49,057 nt of DNA from contig CAMAWC010000020.1 in the NCBI GenBank assembly GCA_945861875.1, forward strand, positions 1 through 49,057. Direction: 5' to 3'. The position numbers and the translations under genes are program-made. Shown one piece after another: positions 19,543-29,277 of this stretch. A model generated the notes under the pieces. It searched no databases. It saw only the letters and a list, made by a program, of their open reading frames with translations, and was not told the DNA's origin. This stretch comes from Bordetella parapertussis. Lineage in GTDB: Bacteria > Pseudomonadota > Gammaproteobacteria > Burkholderiales > SG8-39. The first letter of the stretch is position 1; every line of letters begins with the position of its first letter.

Positions 19543-20372
19543 CGCCAAACGAATATTGCCAACAGAAAGCCGCGGGGAGCGGTTCGAGTTTTTACTACTC
19601 CTTCCTGTTCCTGCCGTCCGAACGGCGCCGTGCCATTACCGCGCTATACGCCTTTTGCCGCGAGGTCGATGACGTCGTCGACGAATGCGCCGACCCCGCC
19701 GTGGCGCGCACCACGCTCGCCTGGTGGCGGACCGAAGTCGCCAACCTGTATGCCGGCAAGCCGCAACATCCGGTGATGCAGGCGCTGGCGCCGGCCATCG
19801 GCCCCTTCAACATCAGCCAAAACCATCTCAATGACATCATTGACGGCATGGAGATGGACCTCAACCAGAGCCGCTACCTTGATTTCCCCGGCCTGCAGCG
19901 CTACTGCCATCTCGTCGCCGGCGTGGTCGGACTGCTCGCCGCCGGCATATTCGGCTACCGCAATGCGAAAACGCTTGAATACGCGGAGAAACTGGGCCTC
20001 GCCTTCCAGCTCACCAACATCATCCGCGACGTCGGCGAGGATGCGCGCAACAACCGCATTTACCTGCCCATGGACGAGCTCAAGCGCTTCGAAGTCTCCG
20101 CAGCCGACTTGCTCAATGCACGTGAAAGCGAAAACTTCCTGCGCCTGATGGATTTCCAGATCGAACGCGCCCAGCGCTGCTATGACGAGGCCTTCGCCTG
20201 CCTGCCCGCGGAAGACCGCCGCGACCAGCGTCCCGGACTGGTCATGGCGGCGATCTACCGCACGCTGCTCGAGGAGATCAAATCCGATCGCGGCGCGGTG
20301 TTGCGCCAACGCACCTCGCTGACACCGGTACGCAAGCTGTGGATCGCCTGGAAAACCTGGGTCACGGCGTGA
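19539..20372 (+). CDS. hpnD: Presqualene diphosphate synthase HpnD
   Basis: 277 residues. It joins two farnesyl diphosphates to presqualene diphosphate, the first committed step of this three-enzyme squalene route. Motifs: substrate loop GSGSSFYYSFLFLP (13-26), first Asp-rich motif CREVDDVVDECAD, second NIIRDVGEDARNNRIYLP, as in phytoene/squalene synthases. The start at 19539 overlaps the stop of mini-ORF 2 (ATGA) and has no Shine-Dalgarno sequence. hpnE follows 10 bp later. Assignment of HpnD versus HpnC follows from the SFYYSF motif and cluster order. Confidence 0.93.
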   Translation: MTPNEYCQQKAAGSGSSFYYSFLFLPSERRRAITALYAFCREVDDVVDECADPAVARTTLAWWRTEVANLYAGKPQHPVMQALAPAIGPFNISQNHLNDIIDGMEMDLNQSRYLDFPGLQRYCHLVAGVVGLLAAGIFGYRNAKTLEYAEKLGLAFQLTNIIRDVGEDARNNRIYLPMDELKRFEVSAADLLNARESENFLRLMDFQIERAQRCYDEAFACLPAEDRRDQRPGLVMAAIYRTLLEEIKSDRGAVLRQRTSLTPVRKLWIAWKTWVTA

Positions 20373-20382
20373 CCGTGGTGCC

Positions 20383-21702
20383 GTGAACGCAGCCAAGAGC
20401 GCCAACGTCGCCGTCATCGGCGCGGGCTGGGCCGGCATGGCCGCCGCGGTTGAACTTGCCGACCGCGGCATTGCCACGACCGTGCTTGAAGCCGCGCGCA
20501 CCCTCGGTGGACGGGCGCGCCGCGTCGAGATGGACGGCACCGCGCTGGACAACGGCCAGCACATCCTCATCGGCGCCTACACCGAAACCTTAGCCCAGAT
20601 GCAACGCGTCGGCGCCGATCCGCACAAGCTGCTGCAACGAATGCCCCTGCAACTGCGCTACGCCGGCGGCTTCGCGCTGGCGGCGCCGCGGTGGCCGGCA
20701 CCGCTTCACCTCGCAGCCGCACTGTTGGGTGCGAAGGGCCTCAGCTTGGCACAAAGATTCGCGGCAATCGCCTTCATGCAGGCGCTCAAGCGCGCGCAGT
20801 TTCGCGTCGAACCGGATAGTACCGTTGCAGCACTGTTGCAGCGCCACGGGCAGCATGGCGCGCTGGTCGAATTCCTGTGGGAACCGCTTTGCGTTTCAGC
20901 CCTCAACACCCCGGCGGCACACGCCTCGGCGCAGGTGTTTGCCCACGTGCTGCGTGACAGTCTTGCCGGCAAACGTGAAAACAGCGATCTCTTGCTGCCG
21001 CGCGTCGACTTGACAGCCTTGTTCCCCGAACCGGCGGCGGCTTTTGTCACCGCACGCGGCGGTCGGATACTAAGCGGCGATGCGGTGAAACGCATAGGCT
21101 ACGAAACTGGCGGCGGCGCCGCACCCTGGCGCCTCGACGACAGGCCCCAGCGCTTCAGCCACGTGGTTCTTGCCACCGGTCCGCACCACGCCTCGGCCCT
21201 GCTTGGCGACTTGCCCGGCCTGGCGCCGACCCGCGCCCTGATTGACGCGCTCGAATACCAGCCCATCTACACCTGCTACCTGCAATACCCGGCCGGCGTC
21301 GCACTGCCCTCGCCCATGCTCGGCTTTGGCGGCGGCGTCATCCAGTGGGCGTTTGACCGCGGCACGCTGTCGGGCATGCCCGGTCTCATCGCGGCGGTCG
21401 TCAGTGCGTCGGGTCAGCACCAGGGACTGACGCAGGAGGCATTTGGCGCCGCCGTCGATACTGAATTACGGACCCATCTTCGGTCACTGCCCGCGCCCTT
21501 GTGGCAGCGCGTCATCGCCGAAAAGCGCGCCACCTTCGCCTGCACCCCGAACGTCACCCGTCCGGTTCACGAAACGACGCTGCCCGGCCTGTTGCTTGCC
21601 GGCGACTACACTGCCAGCCCTTACCCGGCAACGCTGGAGTCTGCCGTGCGCAGCGGCATCGCCTGCGCGCGCAGCATTGCGGCCGGCACCGGCGCGGCAT
21701 GA
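20383..21702 (+). CDS. hpnE: Hydroxysqualene dehydroxylase HpnE
   Basis: 439 residues, FAD-dependent amine-oxidase/phytoene-desaturase superfamily. The N-terminal dinucleotide motif is VAVIGAGWAGMAAAVELADRG (about 9-29), followed by GGRARR. The C-terminal FAD motif is LLAGDYTASPYPATLESAVRSG. It reduces hydroxysqualene to squalene in the last step of the HpnDCE route. The start is a GTG at 20383, 10 bp after hpnD; earlier GTGs in the gap run into stops. No squalene-hopene cyclase gene is in the window, so the rest of hopanoid synthesis must be elsewhere. Confidence 0.94.
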   Translation: MNAAKSANVAVIGAGWAGMAAAVELADRGIATTVLEAARTLGGRARRVEMDGTALDNGQHILIGAYTETLAQMQRVGADPHKLLQRMPLQLRYAGGFALAAPRWPAPLHLAAALLGAKGLSLAQRFAAIAFMQALKRAQFRVEPDSTVAALLQRHGQHGALVEFLWEPLCVSALNTPAAHASAQVFAHVLRDSLAGKRENSDLLLPRVDLTALFPEPAAAFVTARGGRILSGDAVKRIGYETGGGAAPWRLDDRPQRFSHVVLATGPHHASALLGDLPGLAPTRALIDALEYQPIYTCYLQYPAGVALPSPMLGFGGGVIQWAFDRGTLSGMPGLIAAVVSASGQHQGLTQEAFGAAVDTELRTHLRSLPAPLWQRVIAEKRATFACTPNVTRPVHETTLPGLLLAGDYTASPYPATLESAVRSGIACARSIAAGTGAA

Positions 21703-21733
21703 GCATTTCCATTCACTTTCCAGGAACAAGCGG

Positions 21734-22735
21734 ATGAAACTGAATTTCAAGATCCTCAAGCGGCATATCCACTGCGCGCTGTTTGCCGTAATTGCTTCAA
21801 CAACACTGCCGACCGCGGCGCTTGCCCAGGTTCAGGCGGGGCATCCGAACAAGGCCGTGCGCTGGATCATTCCCTACGCCGCCGGCGGATCAGCCGACCT
21901 GCGCGCCAGGCAAATAGCCACCCGCCTCGCCGACATGTGGGGCCAGCCCGTCGTGGTCGAAAACAAGGCCGGCGCCGGTGGCGTGCTCGGCACCGACCTG
22001 GTCGCCAAGGCGGCGTCCGACGGCTACACCATAGGCATGGGCAATTTCGCGCCGCTGGCCATCAACCCGACGCTGATGAAAAGCCTGCCCTACAACGTGG
22101 CCAGGGATTTCGCGCCGGTCATCCTGATCGAGCGCGGACCGCTGGTGCTGATGGTCAATCCGGCGACGCCGGCAAAATCGGTCAAGGAATTGATCGCCCT
22201 TGCCAAGGCCAAACCGGGAATGGGTTTCGCCTCGTCTGGAAACGGCGGCTCACATCACCTGTCCGGCGAGATGTTCAAGGCGATGGCCGGCATCGAAATC
22301 CAGCACGTGCCGTACAAGGGCGGCGCCCCGGCGGCGAGCGACCTGATGGGCGGCCATGTCGACATGATGTTCGAACTCACCTACGCGGCGCTGCCGGCGA
22401 TCAAGGGTGGCAAGTTGCGGCCACTCGCGGTCACCAGCAGCGAGCGCCTGTCCGTCCTGCCCGATGTGCCGACCATGATCGAGTCGGGCATGGCGGGCTT
22501 TGAATCGAGCAACTGGCAGGGTGTGATCGCGCCGGCCGGCACGCCGCGCGACATCGTGCAAAAACTCAACGCTGACATCAACAAGGTGCTGGCCATGCCC
22601 GAGGTGCGCAACATCCTTCTCAGCCAGGGCAACCAGGTCGGCGGCGGCACACCGGAAGAGTTTGCCGCGATGATCAAGGCCGAGACCGTCAAGTGGGCCA
22701 GGGTCATCAAGGACGCGAAGATCCAGGCCGACTGA
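21734..22735 (+). CDS. Bug/TctC-family tricarboxylate-type solute-binding protein
   Basis: 333 residues. The signal peptide ends TAALAQVQA near residue 36. The family opening is HPNKAVRWIIPYAAGGSADL, followed by ENKAGAGGVLGTDLVAKAASDGYT and QHVPYKGGAPAASDLMGG. The start at 21734 is preferred over the in-frame start at 21443 because an AGGA ribosome site lies 8 bases before it and the longer reading is a shadow of hpnE. It begins only 31 bp after hpnE on the same strand, so it may be read from the hpn promoter, though a functional link to hopanoids is not evident. No transporter membrane subunits are nearby. Confidence 0.9.
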   Translation: MKLNFKILKRHIHCALFAVIASTTLPTAALAQVQAGHPNKAVRWIIPYAAGGSADLRARQIATRLADMWGQPVVVENKAGAGGVLGTDLVAKAASDGYTIGMGNFAPLAINPTLMKSLPYNVARDFAPVILIERGPLVLMVNPATPAKSVKELIALAKAKPGMGFASSGNGGSHHLSGEMFKAMAGIEIQHVPYKGGAPAASDLMGGHVDMMFELTYAALPAIKGGKLRPLAVTSSERLSVLPDVPTMIESGMAGFESSNWQGVIAPAGTPRDIVQKLNADINKVLAMPEVRNILLSQGNQVGGGTPEEFAAMIKAETVKWARVIKDAKIQAD

Positions 22736-22744
22736 GCTTCCCGG

Positions 22745-23362
22745 TCAAACAGCGGCGCCGCGCAGGCCGGCAAGTGCATAAAGGGCAAAACCAACCAGTG
22801 CCGCGCCTGACAGGCGGTTGACCCATAACATGAACGGCGGCTTGATGAACGCCGCGCCATAGCGCACCAGCGTGGTGAGCACCAGCCACCAGGCCAGCGA
22901 TCCGAGCAGCACCCCGACACTGAAAAGCGCCGACTCGCTGACGGATGCAAAGGTCCCGAACGAGGCAAAAATGCCGGCGAAAAACAAAATCGTCGGCAGG
23001 TTGGTGAGTGTGAGGCCGTAGGCCGTGGCAAAGGCGCGGACATGTCCCGCCGCAGCGTCACCTGCAGTGGCGCCGCCGGCCTTGCCAAGCGCGATTTTTA
23101 CGCCGAGGTAAATCAGCAGCACCGAGCCGCCCAGCTTTATCCACGGCGTCGCGGCAAGCAAGGCCGACGTAAGCGCGGTCACGCCGAATGCGGCGATCGC
23201 CGCATAAGTGAAGTCTGCCGCGGCAACCCCGGCGCCCAGCACCAGCCCGGCCAGCTGTCCGTGCGCCAGGGTGCGCTGCATGCACATCAGCCCCATCGGT
23301 CCGACCGGCGCCGCCACGGCAAAGCCGATAAGCGCGGATTTGAGCAGCAACCAGCCGTCCAT
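22745..23362 (-). CDS. LysE/RhtB-family amino-acid exporter
   Basis: 205 residues, six predicted membrane helices. The family motif near the N-terminus is GFAVAAPVGPMGLMCMQRTL, and the second conserved block is GLTLTNLPTILFFAGIFASFG. LysE/RhtB proteins export amino acids such as lysine, threonine or homoserine; the substrate cannot be told here. The gene is convergent with the Bug gene (9-bp gap) and lies 128 bp downstream of radA on the same strand, separated by a small hairpin with a T-run. Confidence 0.88.
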   Translation of the reverse strand: MDGWLLLKSALIGFAVAAPVGPMGLMCMQRTLAHGQLAGLVLGAGVAAADFTYAAIAAFGVTALTSALLAATPWIKLGGSVLLIYLGVKIALGKAGGATAGDAAAGHVRAFATAYGLTLTNLPTILFFAGIFASFGTFASVSESALFSVGVLLGSLAWWLVLTTLVRYGAAFIKPPFMLWVNRLSGAALVGFALYALAGLRGAAV

Positions 23363-23390
23363 TACCCGGGGCGCTGCCGGGAAAATACCA

Positions 23391-23412
23391 TAAAAAGTGA
23401 CATTTTTGTCAC
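23391..23412 (-). terminator. Possible terminator after radA, or operator before the LysE gene
   Basis: On the minus strand GTGACA-AAAA-TGTCAC followed by TTTTTA. The 6-bp stem is short, and the palindrome could equally be a repressor site for the LysE-family gene that starts about 30 bp further on. Confidence 0.4.
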
Positions 23413-23490
23413 CCTCATCGACCGGAAACGCCCGACTGGCGTGCCTTTCCGCAATTAAAAGTCGCTAATTTACAAAAATTACCGGCAGAC

Positions 23491-24849
23491 TCACCCGCGC
23501 AGCCGCGCCACCGCCTCGGCGACGCGATCTACGGCGATGATTTCCATGCCCTCTATCGGATGGCGCGGTTGGTTGGCGGTCGGAATAATCGCCTGGGTGA
23601 AGCCCAGCTTGGCCGCCTCTTTCAGGCGCTCCTGGCCGCGCGGCGCCGGACGCACCTCGCCGGCGAGGCCCACTTCGCCGAACACCACCAGATTCTTGGC
23701 CAGCGGCCGGTCGGCCAGCGAGGACACCACCGCAAGCACCACGGCCAGGTCGGCGGCAGGTTCGGTGATGCGCACGCCGCCGACGGCGTTGACGAACACA
23801 TCCTGGTCGTAACAGGCGATGCCGGCGTGCCGGTGCAGCACCGCCAGCAGCATGGCCAGGCGGTTTTGCTCCAGTCCGACCGAAAGACGGCGCGGGTTGG
23901 GCGCATGCGCGCTGTCCACCAGCGCCTGCACCTCAACCAGCAGCGGACGCGTGCCCTCCTGCGTCACCAGGACACAGGAGCCGGCGACCGGTTCGGCGTG
24001 CTGCGACAGAAAAATCGCCGACGGGTTGGAAACCCCCTTGAGGCCTTTTTCGGTCATGGCGAACACGCCCAGCTCGTTGACCGCGCCAAAACGGTTCTTG
24101 ATGGCGCGGATCAGGCGAAAACTCTGGTGGGTGTCGCCTTCAAAGTACAGCACCGTATCTACGATATGTTCGAGCACACGCGGCCCGGCGAGCGCGCCTT
24201 CCTTGGTGACATGCCCGACCAGGATGATGGTGATGCCGGCGCTCTTGGCCAGGCGGGTGAGCTGTGCGGCGCATTCGCGCACCTGCGCCACCGAACCGGG
24301 CGCCGAAGTCAGCGCTTCCGAATACACCGTCTGTATCGAATCGATCACCGCGACCTCGGGCTTGGCCTGCTGCAAGGCGGTGAAGATTTTCTCCAGCTGT
24401 ATTTCGGCCAGCAAATCCAGCCGCCCCGCATCCACGCCCAGCCTGGATGCGCGCATGGCGATCTGTTCTGCCGACTCCTCGCCGCTGACATAGACCACGT
24501 GCTGCGACTGCGACATCTGCGCCAGCGCCTGCAGCAGCAGCGTCGACTTGCCCACGCCCGGATCACCGCCGATCAATACCACCTGCCCGGCCACCAGGCC
24601 ACCGCCGAGCACGCGGTCAAACTCGCCTATGCCGCTGGGCACGCGAGGCAACTCGCGCGCACGCACCTGTGACAAGGGCTGCAGCTGCGCCGGTTTGCTC
24701 AGTCCGCTATAACGGTGTTGCGAGCCCGCCGCCTCGGCGATGCTCTCTACCAGCGTGTTCCAGGCGCTGCATCCGGGGCACTGCCCCTGCCACTTCGGTG
24801 CGGTGGCACCGCATTCAGTGCAACTGTAAATCGACTTAGGCTTGGCCAT
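23491..24849 (-). CDS. radA: DNA repair protein RadA
   Basis: 452 residues. N-terminal zinc finger with Cys10, Cys13, Cys24 and Cys27 (CTECGATAPKWQGQCPGC). RecA-like core with Walker A GGDPGVGKST (94-103), the RadA-specific KNRFG motif (KNRFGAVNELG, about 256) and a Lon-protease-like C-terminal domain without the catalytic serine. RadA is a branch-migration helicase acting in recombination. The ATG at 24849 lies 14 bp inside the end of alr, so the two are translationally linked. The upstream in-frame extension is alr shadow. Confidence 0.96.
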   Translation of the reverse strand: MAKPKSIYSCTECGATAPKWQGQCPGCSAWNTLVESIAEAAGSQHRYSGLSKPAQLQPLSQVRARELPRVPSGIGEFDRVLGGGLVAGQVVLIGGDPGVGKSTLLLQALAQMSQSQHVVYVSGEESAEQIAMRASRLGVDAGRLDLLAEIQLEKIFTALQQAKPEVAVIDSIQTVYSEALTSAPGSVAQVRECAAQLTRLAKSAGITIILVGHVTKEGALAGPRVLEHIVDTVLYFEGDTHQSFRLIRAIKNRFGAVNELGVFAMTEKGLKGVSNPSAIFLSQHAEPVAGSCVLVTQEGTRPLLVEVQALVDSAHAPNPRRLSVGLEQNRLAMLLAVLHRHAGIACYDQDVFVNAVGGVRITEPAADLAVVLAVVSSLADRPLAKNLVVFGEVGLAGEVRPAPRGQERLKEAAKLGFTQAIIPTANQPRHPIEGMEIIAVDRVAEAVARLRG

Positions 24850-25933
24850 GTGCGTCCCCGGCGGATTCGAGTTCAACTTGCGGCACGCGCGCGGCCAGGG
24901 CGCACAACAATTCGTAACTGACGGTGCCACAGGCAGTGGCCACCTCGTCGGCGGACAAACCCTCGCCCCAGAGCGTCACCCGCGAACCGATTCCAGCCTC
25001 GGGCAAAGCGCCCAAGTCGACACACAGCATGTCCATGGAGACGCGCCCGACCGTCGCCGTGCGCCGGCCGCCGACCAGCACCGGCGTCCCGGTGGGGGCG
25101 TGACGCGGAAAACCGTCGGCGTAACCGCAGGCCACCACGCCGATGCGCATGGGCTGCGTGGCGGTAAAGGTGCGGCCATAGCCGACCGTGTCGCCCTTGT
25201 TAAGCTGTTGCACGCCGATGATTTCACTTGCCAACGTCATTACCGGCCTCAAGCCCAGATCGGCGGCGCTTTGGTCGGCAAAGGGCGAACAGCCGTAGAG
25301 CATGATGCCCGGCCGCACCCAGTCGGCGTGCGCGTCCGGATGGCGCAGAATCGCCGCCGAGTTGGCCAGGCTGCGCGGTGCGGCAATGCCCTTGCAGGCG
25401 GCGTCAAGCGCGTCAAGTTGCCAGCGAATGCCGCTGGGACCGTCGGCGTCGGCAAAATGGCTCATCAGCGTAATGCCGGCCACCGCCTTGCAGTCGCGCA
25501 GGCGGGCAAATATCCTCGCTGCTTCATGCGCGGCAAAGCCAAGCCGGTTCATGCCGCTGTTGAGTTTCAAGTAGACCTCCAGCGGCTTCGCCGCTGCCGC
25601 GCGCTCGAGCATTTGCAGCTGGCCCTCATGGTGCACCACCACGGTCAGGTCGTGACGGGCCGCCGTCGTGATGTCCTCACCCTGGAAACACCCCTCAAGC
25701 AGGAGAATGGGCTTGGTCACGCCCGCATCGCGCAGGCGCAGCGCTTCGGCAATATCGAGCAATGCATAACCGTCGCTTGCGCCCAGCGCCCGCGCCGCGC
25801 GCAACAACGAGTGGCCATAGGCGTTGGCCTTTATCACCGCCCAGACCCGCGATTGCGGTGCGCAACGCCTCACCACGGCCAGGTTATGGCCGAGGGCCGA
25901 CAGGTCGTAACGGGCGCGTATGGGACGGGGCAT
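24836..25933 (-). CDS. alr: Alanine racemase
   Basis: 365 residues. A PLP enzyme converting L-alanine to D-alanine for peptidoglycan. PLP lysine is Lys35 in AVIKANAYGHS. The C-terminal domain holds the catalytic tyrosine in DTVGYGRTFTA (about residue 260) and the SMDMLCVDLG motif. The start at 25933 gives the conserved MPRPIRARYDLSALGHN opening. A minus-strand TATAAT lies at 25978-25983, about 45 bp upstream, without a clear -35. It overlaps radA by 14 bp and is divergent from lplT, an arrangement common in betaproteobacteria. Confidence 0.96.
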   Translation of the reverse strand: MPRPIRARYDLSALGHNLAVVRRCAPQSRVWAVIKANAYGHSLLRAARALGASDGYALLDIAEALRLRDAGVTKPILLLEGCFQGEDITTAARHDLTVVVHHEGQLQMLERAAAAKPLEVYLKLNSGMNRLGFAAHEAARIFARLRDCKAVAGITLMSHFADADGPSGIRWQLDALDAACKGIAAPRSLANSAAILRHPDAHADWVRPGIMLYGCSPFADQSAADLGLRPVMTLASEIIGVQQLNKGDTVGYGRTFTATQPMRIGVVACGYADGFPRHAPTGTPVLVGGRRTATVGRVSMDMLCVDLGALPEAGIGSRVTLWGEGLSADEVATACGTVSYELLCALAARVPQVELESAGDAHGQA

Positions 25934-26227
25934 GGGGTCGGTTTGCGTTAGACGGCACGGCATCCTGTGCCGCTAACATTATACGAGAGGCGGCATGATG
26001 AATTTGCATATCCGGTGCAACAACCACCGCAACTCTTTCATGGTATAAATCGGGCTGCCACATCCCCGTGACACACAGCAGCGCAGGCCCGGGGAGTCTT
26101 GGGAGAGATGTCAGGGCTGGCGCGGCTCCACGCAGTTTTGCCGTCCGGGTTGCTCCGGATCGACTTCCGGCTTGCGACCCGGGACCGCACTCGTAGTGAC
26201 CTACTTGTCTATGGAAACAATGGATCG
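25934..26227. other. alr-lplT divergent intergenic region
   Basis: 294 bp without a gene. Contains the minus-strand -10 box TATAAT of alr (25978-25983) and, on the plus strand, TATAAA at 26044 as a possible lplT -10. The in-frame extension of lplT to 26099 through this region has no family similarity that I can see. Confidence 0.5.
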
Positions 26228-27523
26228 ATGAAACGCGGCTTTTACACCGTGATGGCGGCGCAGTTTTTTTCTTCGCTTGCCGACAATGCGCTGCTCATAG
26301 CCTCCATTGCCCTGCTCATAACGCTCAAGGGGCCGGCATGGATGACGCCGCTGCTGAAATTCTTCTTTACCGTTTCCTATGTGGTGCTTGCCGCCTTTGT
26401 CGGCGCTTTTGCCGACGCCCTGCCCAAGGGGCGCGTCATGTTCTTCACCAACAGCATTAAGATCTTTGGTTGCTCCCTTTTGTTCTTCACCCAGGAAATC
26501 ACCCCGCAAGGCATGCCCGAGCACCTCACCGTGCTGCTCGCCTACGCCGTGGTCGGGTTGGGCGCGGCGGCCTACTCGCCCGCCAAATACGGCATCCTCA
26601 CCGAAATGCTGCCGCCGCAACAACTGGTGGTCGCCAACGGCTGGATCGAAGGACTCACCGTCGCGTCAATCATCCTTGGCACCATGATGGGCGGCATGCT
26701 GATCAGCCCCAAAATTTCCGCGATGCTGCTGTCCTTCGACTTTCCGATGATAGATACCGGCATCGACACGCCGCACGAAGCGGCCATCCTGATCATCGGC
26801 GTGTTCTACCTGCTGGCCGCGGCCTTCAACCTGCACATCCCCGATACCGGGGCGCGCTATCCCAAGCAGCAGACCAATCCGCTGGTTCTGATACGCGACT
26901 TCGGCCACTGCTTTGTCTTGCTATGGCGCGACAAGCTGGGGCAGATATCGCTGGCGGTCACAACCTTGTTCTGGGGTGCCGGTGCGACCCTGCAATTCAT
27001 CGTCCTCAAGTGGGCGGAAAACCACCTGCACCTGCCGCTTGACCGTGGCGCCATCCTGCAGGGCATCGTCGCCGTGGGCATTGCCATAGGCGCCGTGCTT
27101 GCAGGCCGTTTTGTGCCGCTGCGCCGTTCACTGTCGGTTCTGCCCCTTGGCATCGCCATGGGCGGTTTTGTCATTGTCCTTATATTCGTGACCTGGATGC
27201 CGCTGGTCTACCTCATGCTGGTATTGATCGGTGCGATCGCCGGATTTTTTGTTGTCCCGATGAATGCGCTGCTGCAGCACCGCGGCCACGTGCTTCTCTC
27301 AGCGGGTCATTCGATTGCAGTGCAGAACTTCAACGAGAATCTCAATATCCTGGTAATGCTGGCGCTGTACGCCCTGATGATCAAATACAACTTTCATATC
27401 AATACCATCATCATATTGTTCGGCTTGTCGGTATCGATGACGATGTGGCTGATAATGAAACGCCACGCTCGGAACCAGCGCCAGGGCGATTCAATGCATC
27501 TCATCGGCATAGAGAAACACTAG
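26228..27523 (+). CDS. lplT: Lysophospholipid transporter LplT
   Basis: 431 residues, major facilitator superfamily with about 12 membrane helices. It starts MKRGFYTVMAAQFFSSLADN, the LplT opening, and contains GLGAAAYSPAKYGILTEMLP and ANGWIEGLTVASIILG, both characteristic of the LplT/Aas family. LplT moves lysophosphatidylethanolamine from the outer to the inner leaflet of the inner membrane for re-acylation by Aas. No aas gene is beside it here; in Enterobacteria the two are adjacent. The start at 26228 was chosen from the family opening; its ribosome site is weak. Confidence 0.93.
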   Translation: MKRGFYTVMAAQFFSSLADNALLIASIALLITLKGPAWMTPLLKFFFTVSYVVLAAFVGAFADALPKGRVMFFTNSIKIFGCSLLFFTQEITPQGMPEHLTVLLAYAVVGLGAAAYSPAKYGILTEMLPPQQLVVANGWIEGLTVASIILGTMMGGMLISPKISAMLLSFDFPMIDTGIDTPHEAAILIIGVFYLLAAAFNLHIPDTGARYPKQQTNPLVLIRDFGHCFVLLWRDKLGQISLAVTTLFWGAGATLQFIVLKWAENHLHLPLDRGAILQGIVAVGIAIGAVLAGRFVPLRRSLSVLPLGIAMGGFVIVLIFVTWMPLVYLMLVLIGAIAGFFVVPMNALLQHRGHVLLSAGHSIAVQNFNENLNILVMLALYALMIKYNFHINTIIILFGLSVSMTMWLIMKRHARNQRQGDSMHLIGIEKH

Positions 27524-27540
27524 GCCGGGTCACGCCGGCC
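27523..27540. terminator. Hairpin between convergent lplT and cyclase genes
   Basis: GGCCGG pairs with CCGGCC around a 6-base loop in the 25-bp gap between the two stops. There is no T-run, so any role in termination is a guess. Confidence 0.3.
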
Positions 27541-27548
27541 ACCCTGGC

Positions 27549-29261
27549 TCAGGCGCCGGCGACCTCGGCGATAACCGAATACACAGTCACCTGCGCCGCC
27601 TTGCCGCGCACCTCAACCGCACCCAGCGGCCGTGTTTCGAATTTACGCCGCGAACGACTGAGCGTCGCTTCGGTGGCGATAACGCCAAGGCCGTACGCCC
27701 CCTCCTTGGCCAGACCCTGCAGACGGGCAGCCAGGTTCACGCCATCCCCCACCACGGTGTAATTGAGACGTGTCGGGCTTCCCATGTTGCCGGCCACCAC
27801 CATCGCGGTACTCACGCCTATGCCCACGCCCAGGGACGGCTTGCCCTGCATTTCGATCGCCGCGTTCATCTCGCCCAGCGCGGCGCGGATTTCCAGCGCC
27901 GCCTTGAGCGCGTTGCCGGCGTCGTCTTCATGCGACACCGGGGCGCCGAACAAGGCCATCACGCCGTCGCCCAGGTATTTGTCGACCACGCCGTTGTTGG
28001 CCTCGATGATCTGGCTGACCCGCGTCAGGTACAGGTTGAGGGCCGCCACCACCTCCTGCGCCGGCTGTTTTTCGCAAAAGGACGTGAAGCCGCGCAAATC
28101 GGCGAACATCACCGTCACTTCGCGTTCCTCGCCGCCTAGCATCACTTCCTGGGACAACAGCTTTTCGGCAATCGCGTGGGACACGACCTTGCCGAGCAGG
28201 TTACGCACCTTGTCGCGCTCGGCCAATCCTCGGATCATGCGATTGAAGGTGGCGGCAAGGTCACCCAGCTCGTCCTCCTGGGCGACCTCGACCGGTTGTC
28301 CGTAATCGCCCTGCTCGACGCTGAGCGCGGCAGTGGCGAGCGCCCTTACCGGACTGGTGACGCTTTTGGCGATGTAAAAAGCCCCGAACAGCGACAGCAC
28401 CAGTCCGCCGCAGGACAGCACGAAGACCGCGGCACGCAGCTGCTCGAAAGGCTTGAGCTCCTGCTCGATGGAGCGTTGCATGACCACGCTCACCGGCCGG
28501 TTGCCGCCGACACCGACGGGAATGACCAGGCTGAGAAATTCCTCGCCGGAAATTTTTGACTCGACAGTGAGTTCGCCGACGACATTGGCCAGGGAGAACG
28601 CTGCGGCGAGGCCGGGACGCCGTGCGGTCGGCAGGGACGAGGCGAGGACCTGCGACGCGCCATCGGGCGCCATGCGAAGGAATGAAACACCGAGTTTGGT
28701 GAACTGCTGCAGGTCGTCGGCAAACTCGTCACCGACACGCAGGCCGGCGAGCAGCCAGTACGCGCGTCCGCCCGCCGAAACCGGCTCGACCAGCACTTGG
28801 TAGGCCAGGTTGTCCATGCCGATGATGGCCGATGCCCGCTCGCCTTTTTCGGCGCCGCGAAGAACGATGTCCAAATCGACAGGCGCAGACGCCCCGCCGG
28901 CGGGCCGCGTATCGGCAAACACTTTTTGGTCTGGCCCGATAAGCAGCAGCACGTCAGCGCGCCCGCTTTTCAAATGGGCCCGCAGCAGGGAATTTGCGGC
29001 CGGAGCATCGGCGCGGCCAAGCGCCGCCTTGAACGCTGGATCCGCCACGACGCTGTACGCCGACTGCGCAAGCTGCGCCGTCCTGATCTCCAGCAGCCGG
29101 TTGAGCCCGACCACCCCCGCTTCCAGCGCAATCTCGATCTGGCGCTTGGCGTAACGCGTATTGGTAATATCGACGGTGAAAAATACCACCAGTTGCACCA
29201 GTGACAACAGGCCGAGGAAAAAGAATACAACCCGGCTCTGGAAGCTGTGAAAGCGAATCAT
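27549..29261 (-). CDS. Membrane-bound class III adenylate/guanylate cyclase with HAMP domain
   Basis: 570 residues. Membrane helix 1 at about 11-31, a periplasmic sensor region (about 35-270, dCache-like by layout), helix 2 at 276-297, HAMP at 298-350 and a catalytic domain at 380-560. All active-site positions are present: metal aspartates Asp388 (MFADLRGFTSF) and Asp432 (KYLGDGVMALFG), base-selecting Lys428 and Asp506, and transition-state Asn509 and Arg513 (VVGDGVNLAAR). The Lys/Asp pair favours ATP and cAMP. The start at 29261 gives a short N-terminus before helix 1. It is the last gene of a tight run behind lemA and two TPM genes. The signal sensed is unknown. Confidence 0.92.
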   Translation of the reverse strand: MIRFHSFQSRVVFFFLGLLSLVQLVVFFTVDITNTRYAKRQIEIALEAGVVGLNRLLEIRTAQLAQSAYSVVADPAFKAALGRADAPAANSLLRAHLKSGRADVLLLIGPDQKVFADTRPAGGASAPVDLDIVLRGAEKGERASAIIGMDNLAYQVLVEPVSAGGRAYWLLAGLRVGDEFADDLQQFTKLGVSFLRMAPDGASQVLASSLPTARRPGLAAAFSLANVVGELTVESKISGEEFLSLVIPVGVGGNRPVSVVMQRSIEQELKPFEQLRAAVFVLSCGGLVLSLFGAFYIAKSVTSPVRALATAALSVEQGDYGQPVEVAQEDELGDLAATFNRMIRGLAERDKVRNLLGKVVSHAIAEKLLSQEVMLGGEEREVTVMFADLRGFTSFCEKQPAQEVVAALNLYLTRVSQIIEANNGVVDKYLGDGVMALFGAPVSHEDDAGNALKAALEIRAALGEMNAAIEMQGKPSLGVGIGVSTAMVVAGNMGSPTRLNYTVVGDGVNLAARLQGLAKEGAYGLGVIATEATLSRSRRKFETRPLGAVEVRGKAAQVTVYSVIAEVAGA

Positions 29262-29277
29262 GCGGCGGCGATCCGGA

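Noticed and set aside
23560..25951. Two long plus-strand frames opposite radA and alr
   Set aside because: Shadows of two well-conserved genes; no motifs of their own.
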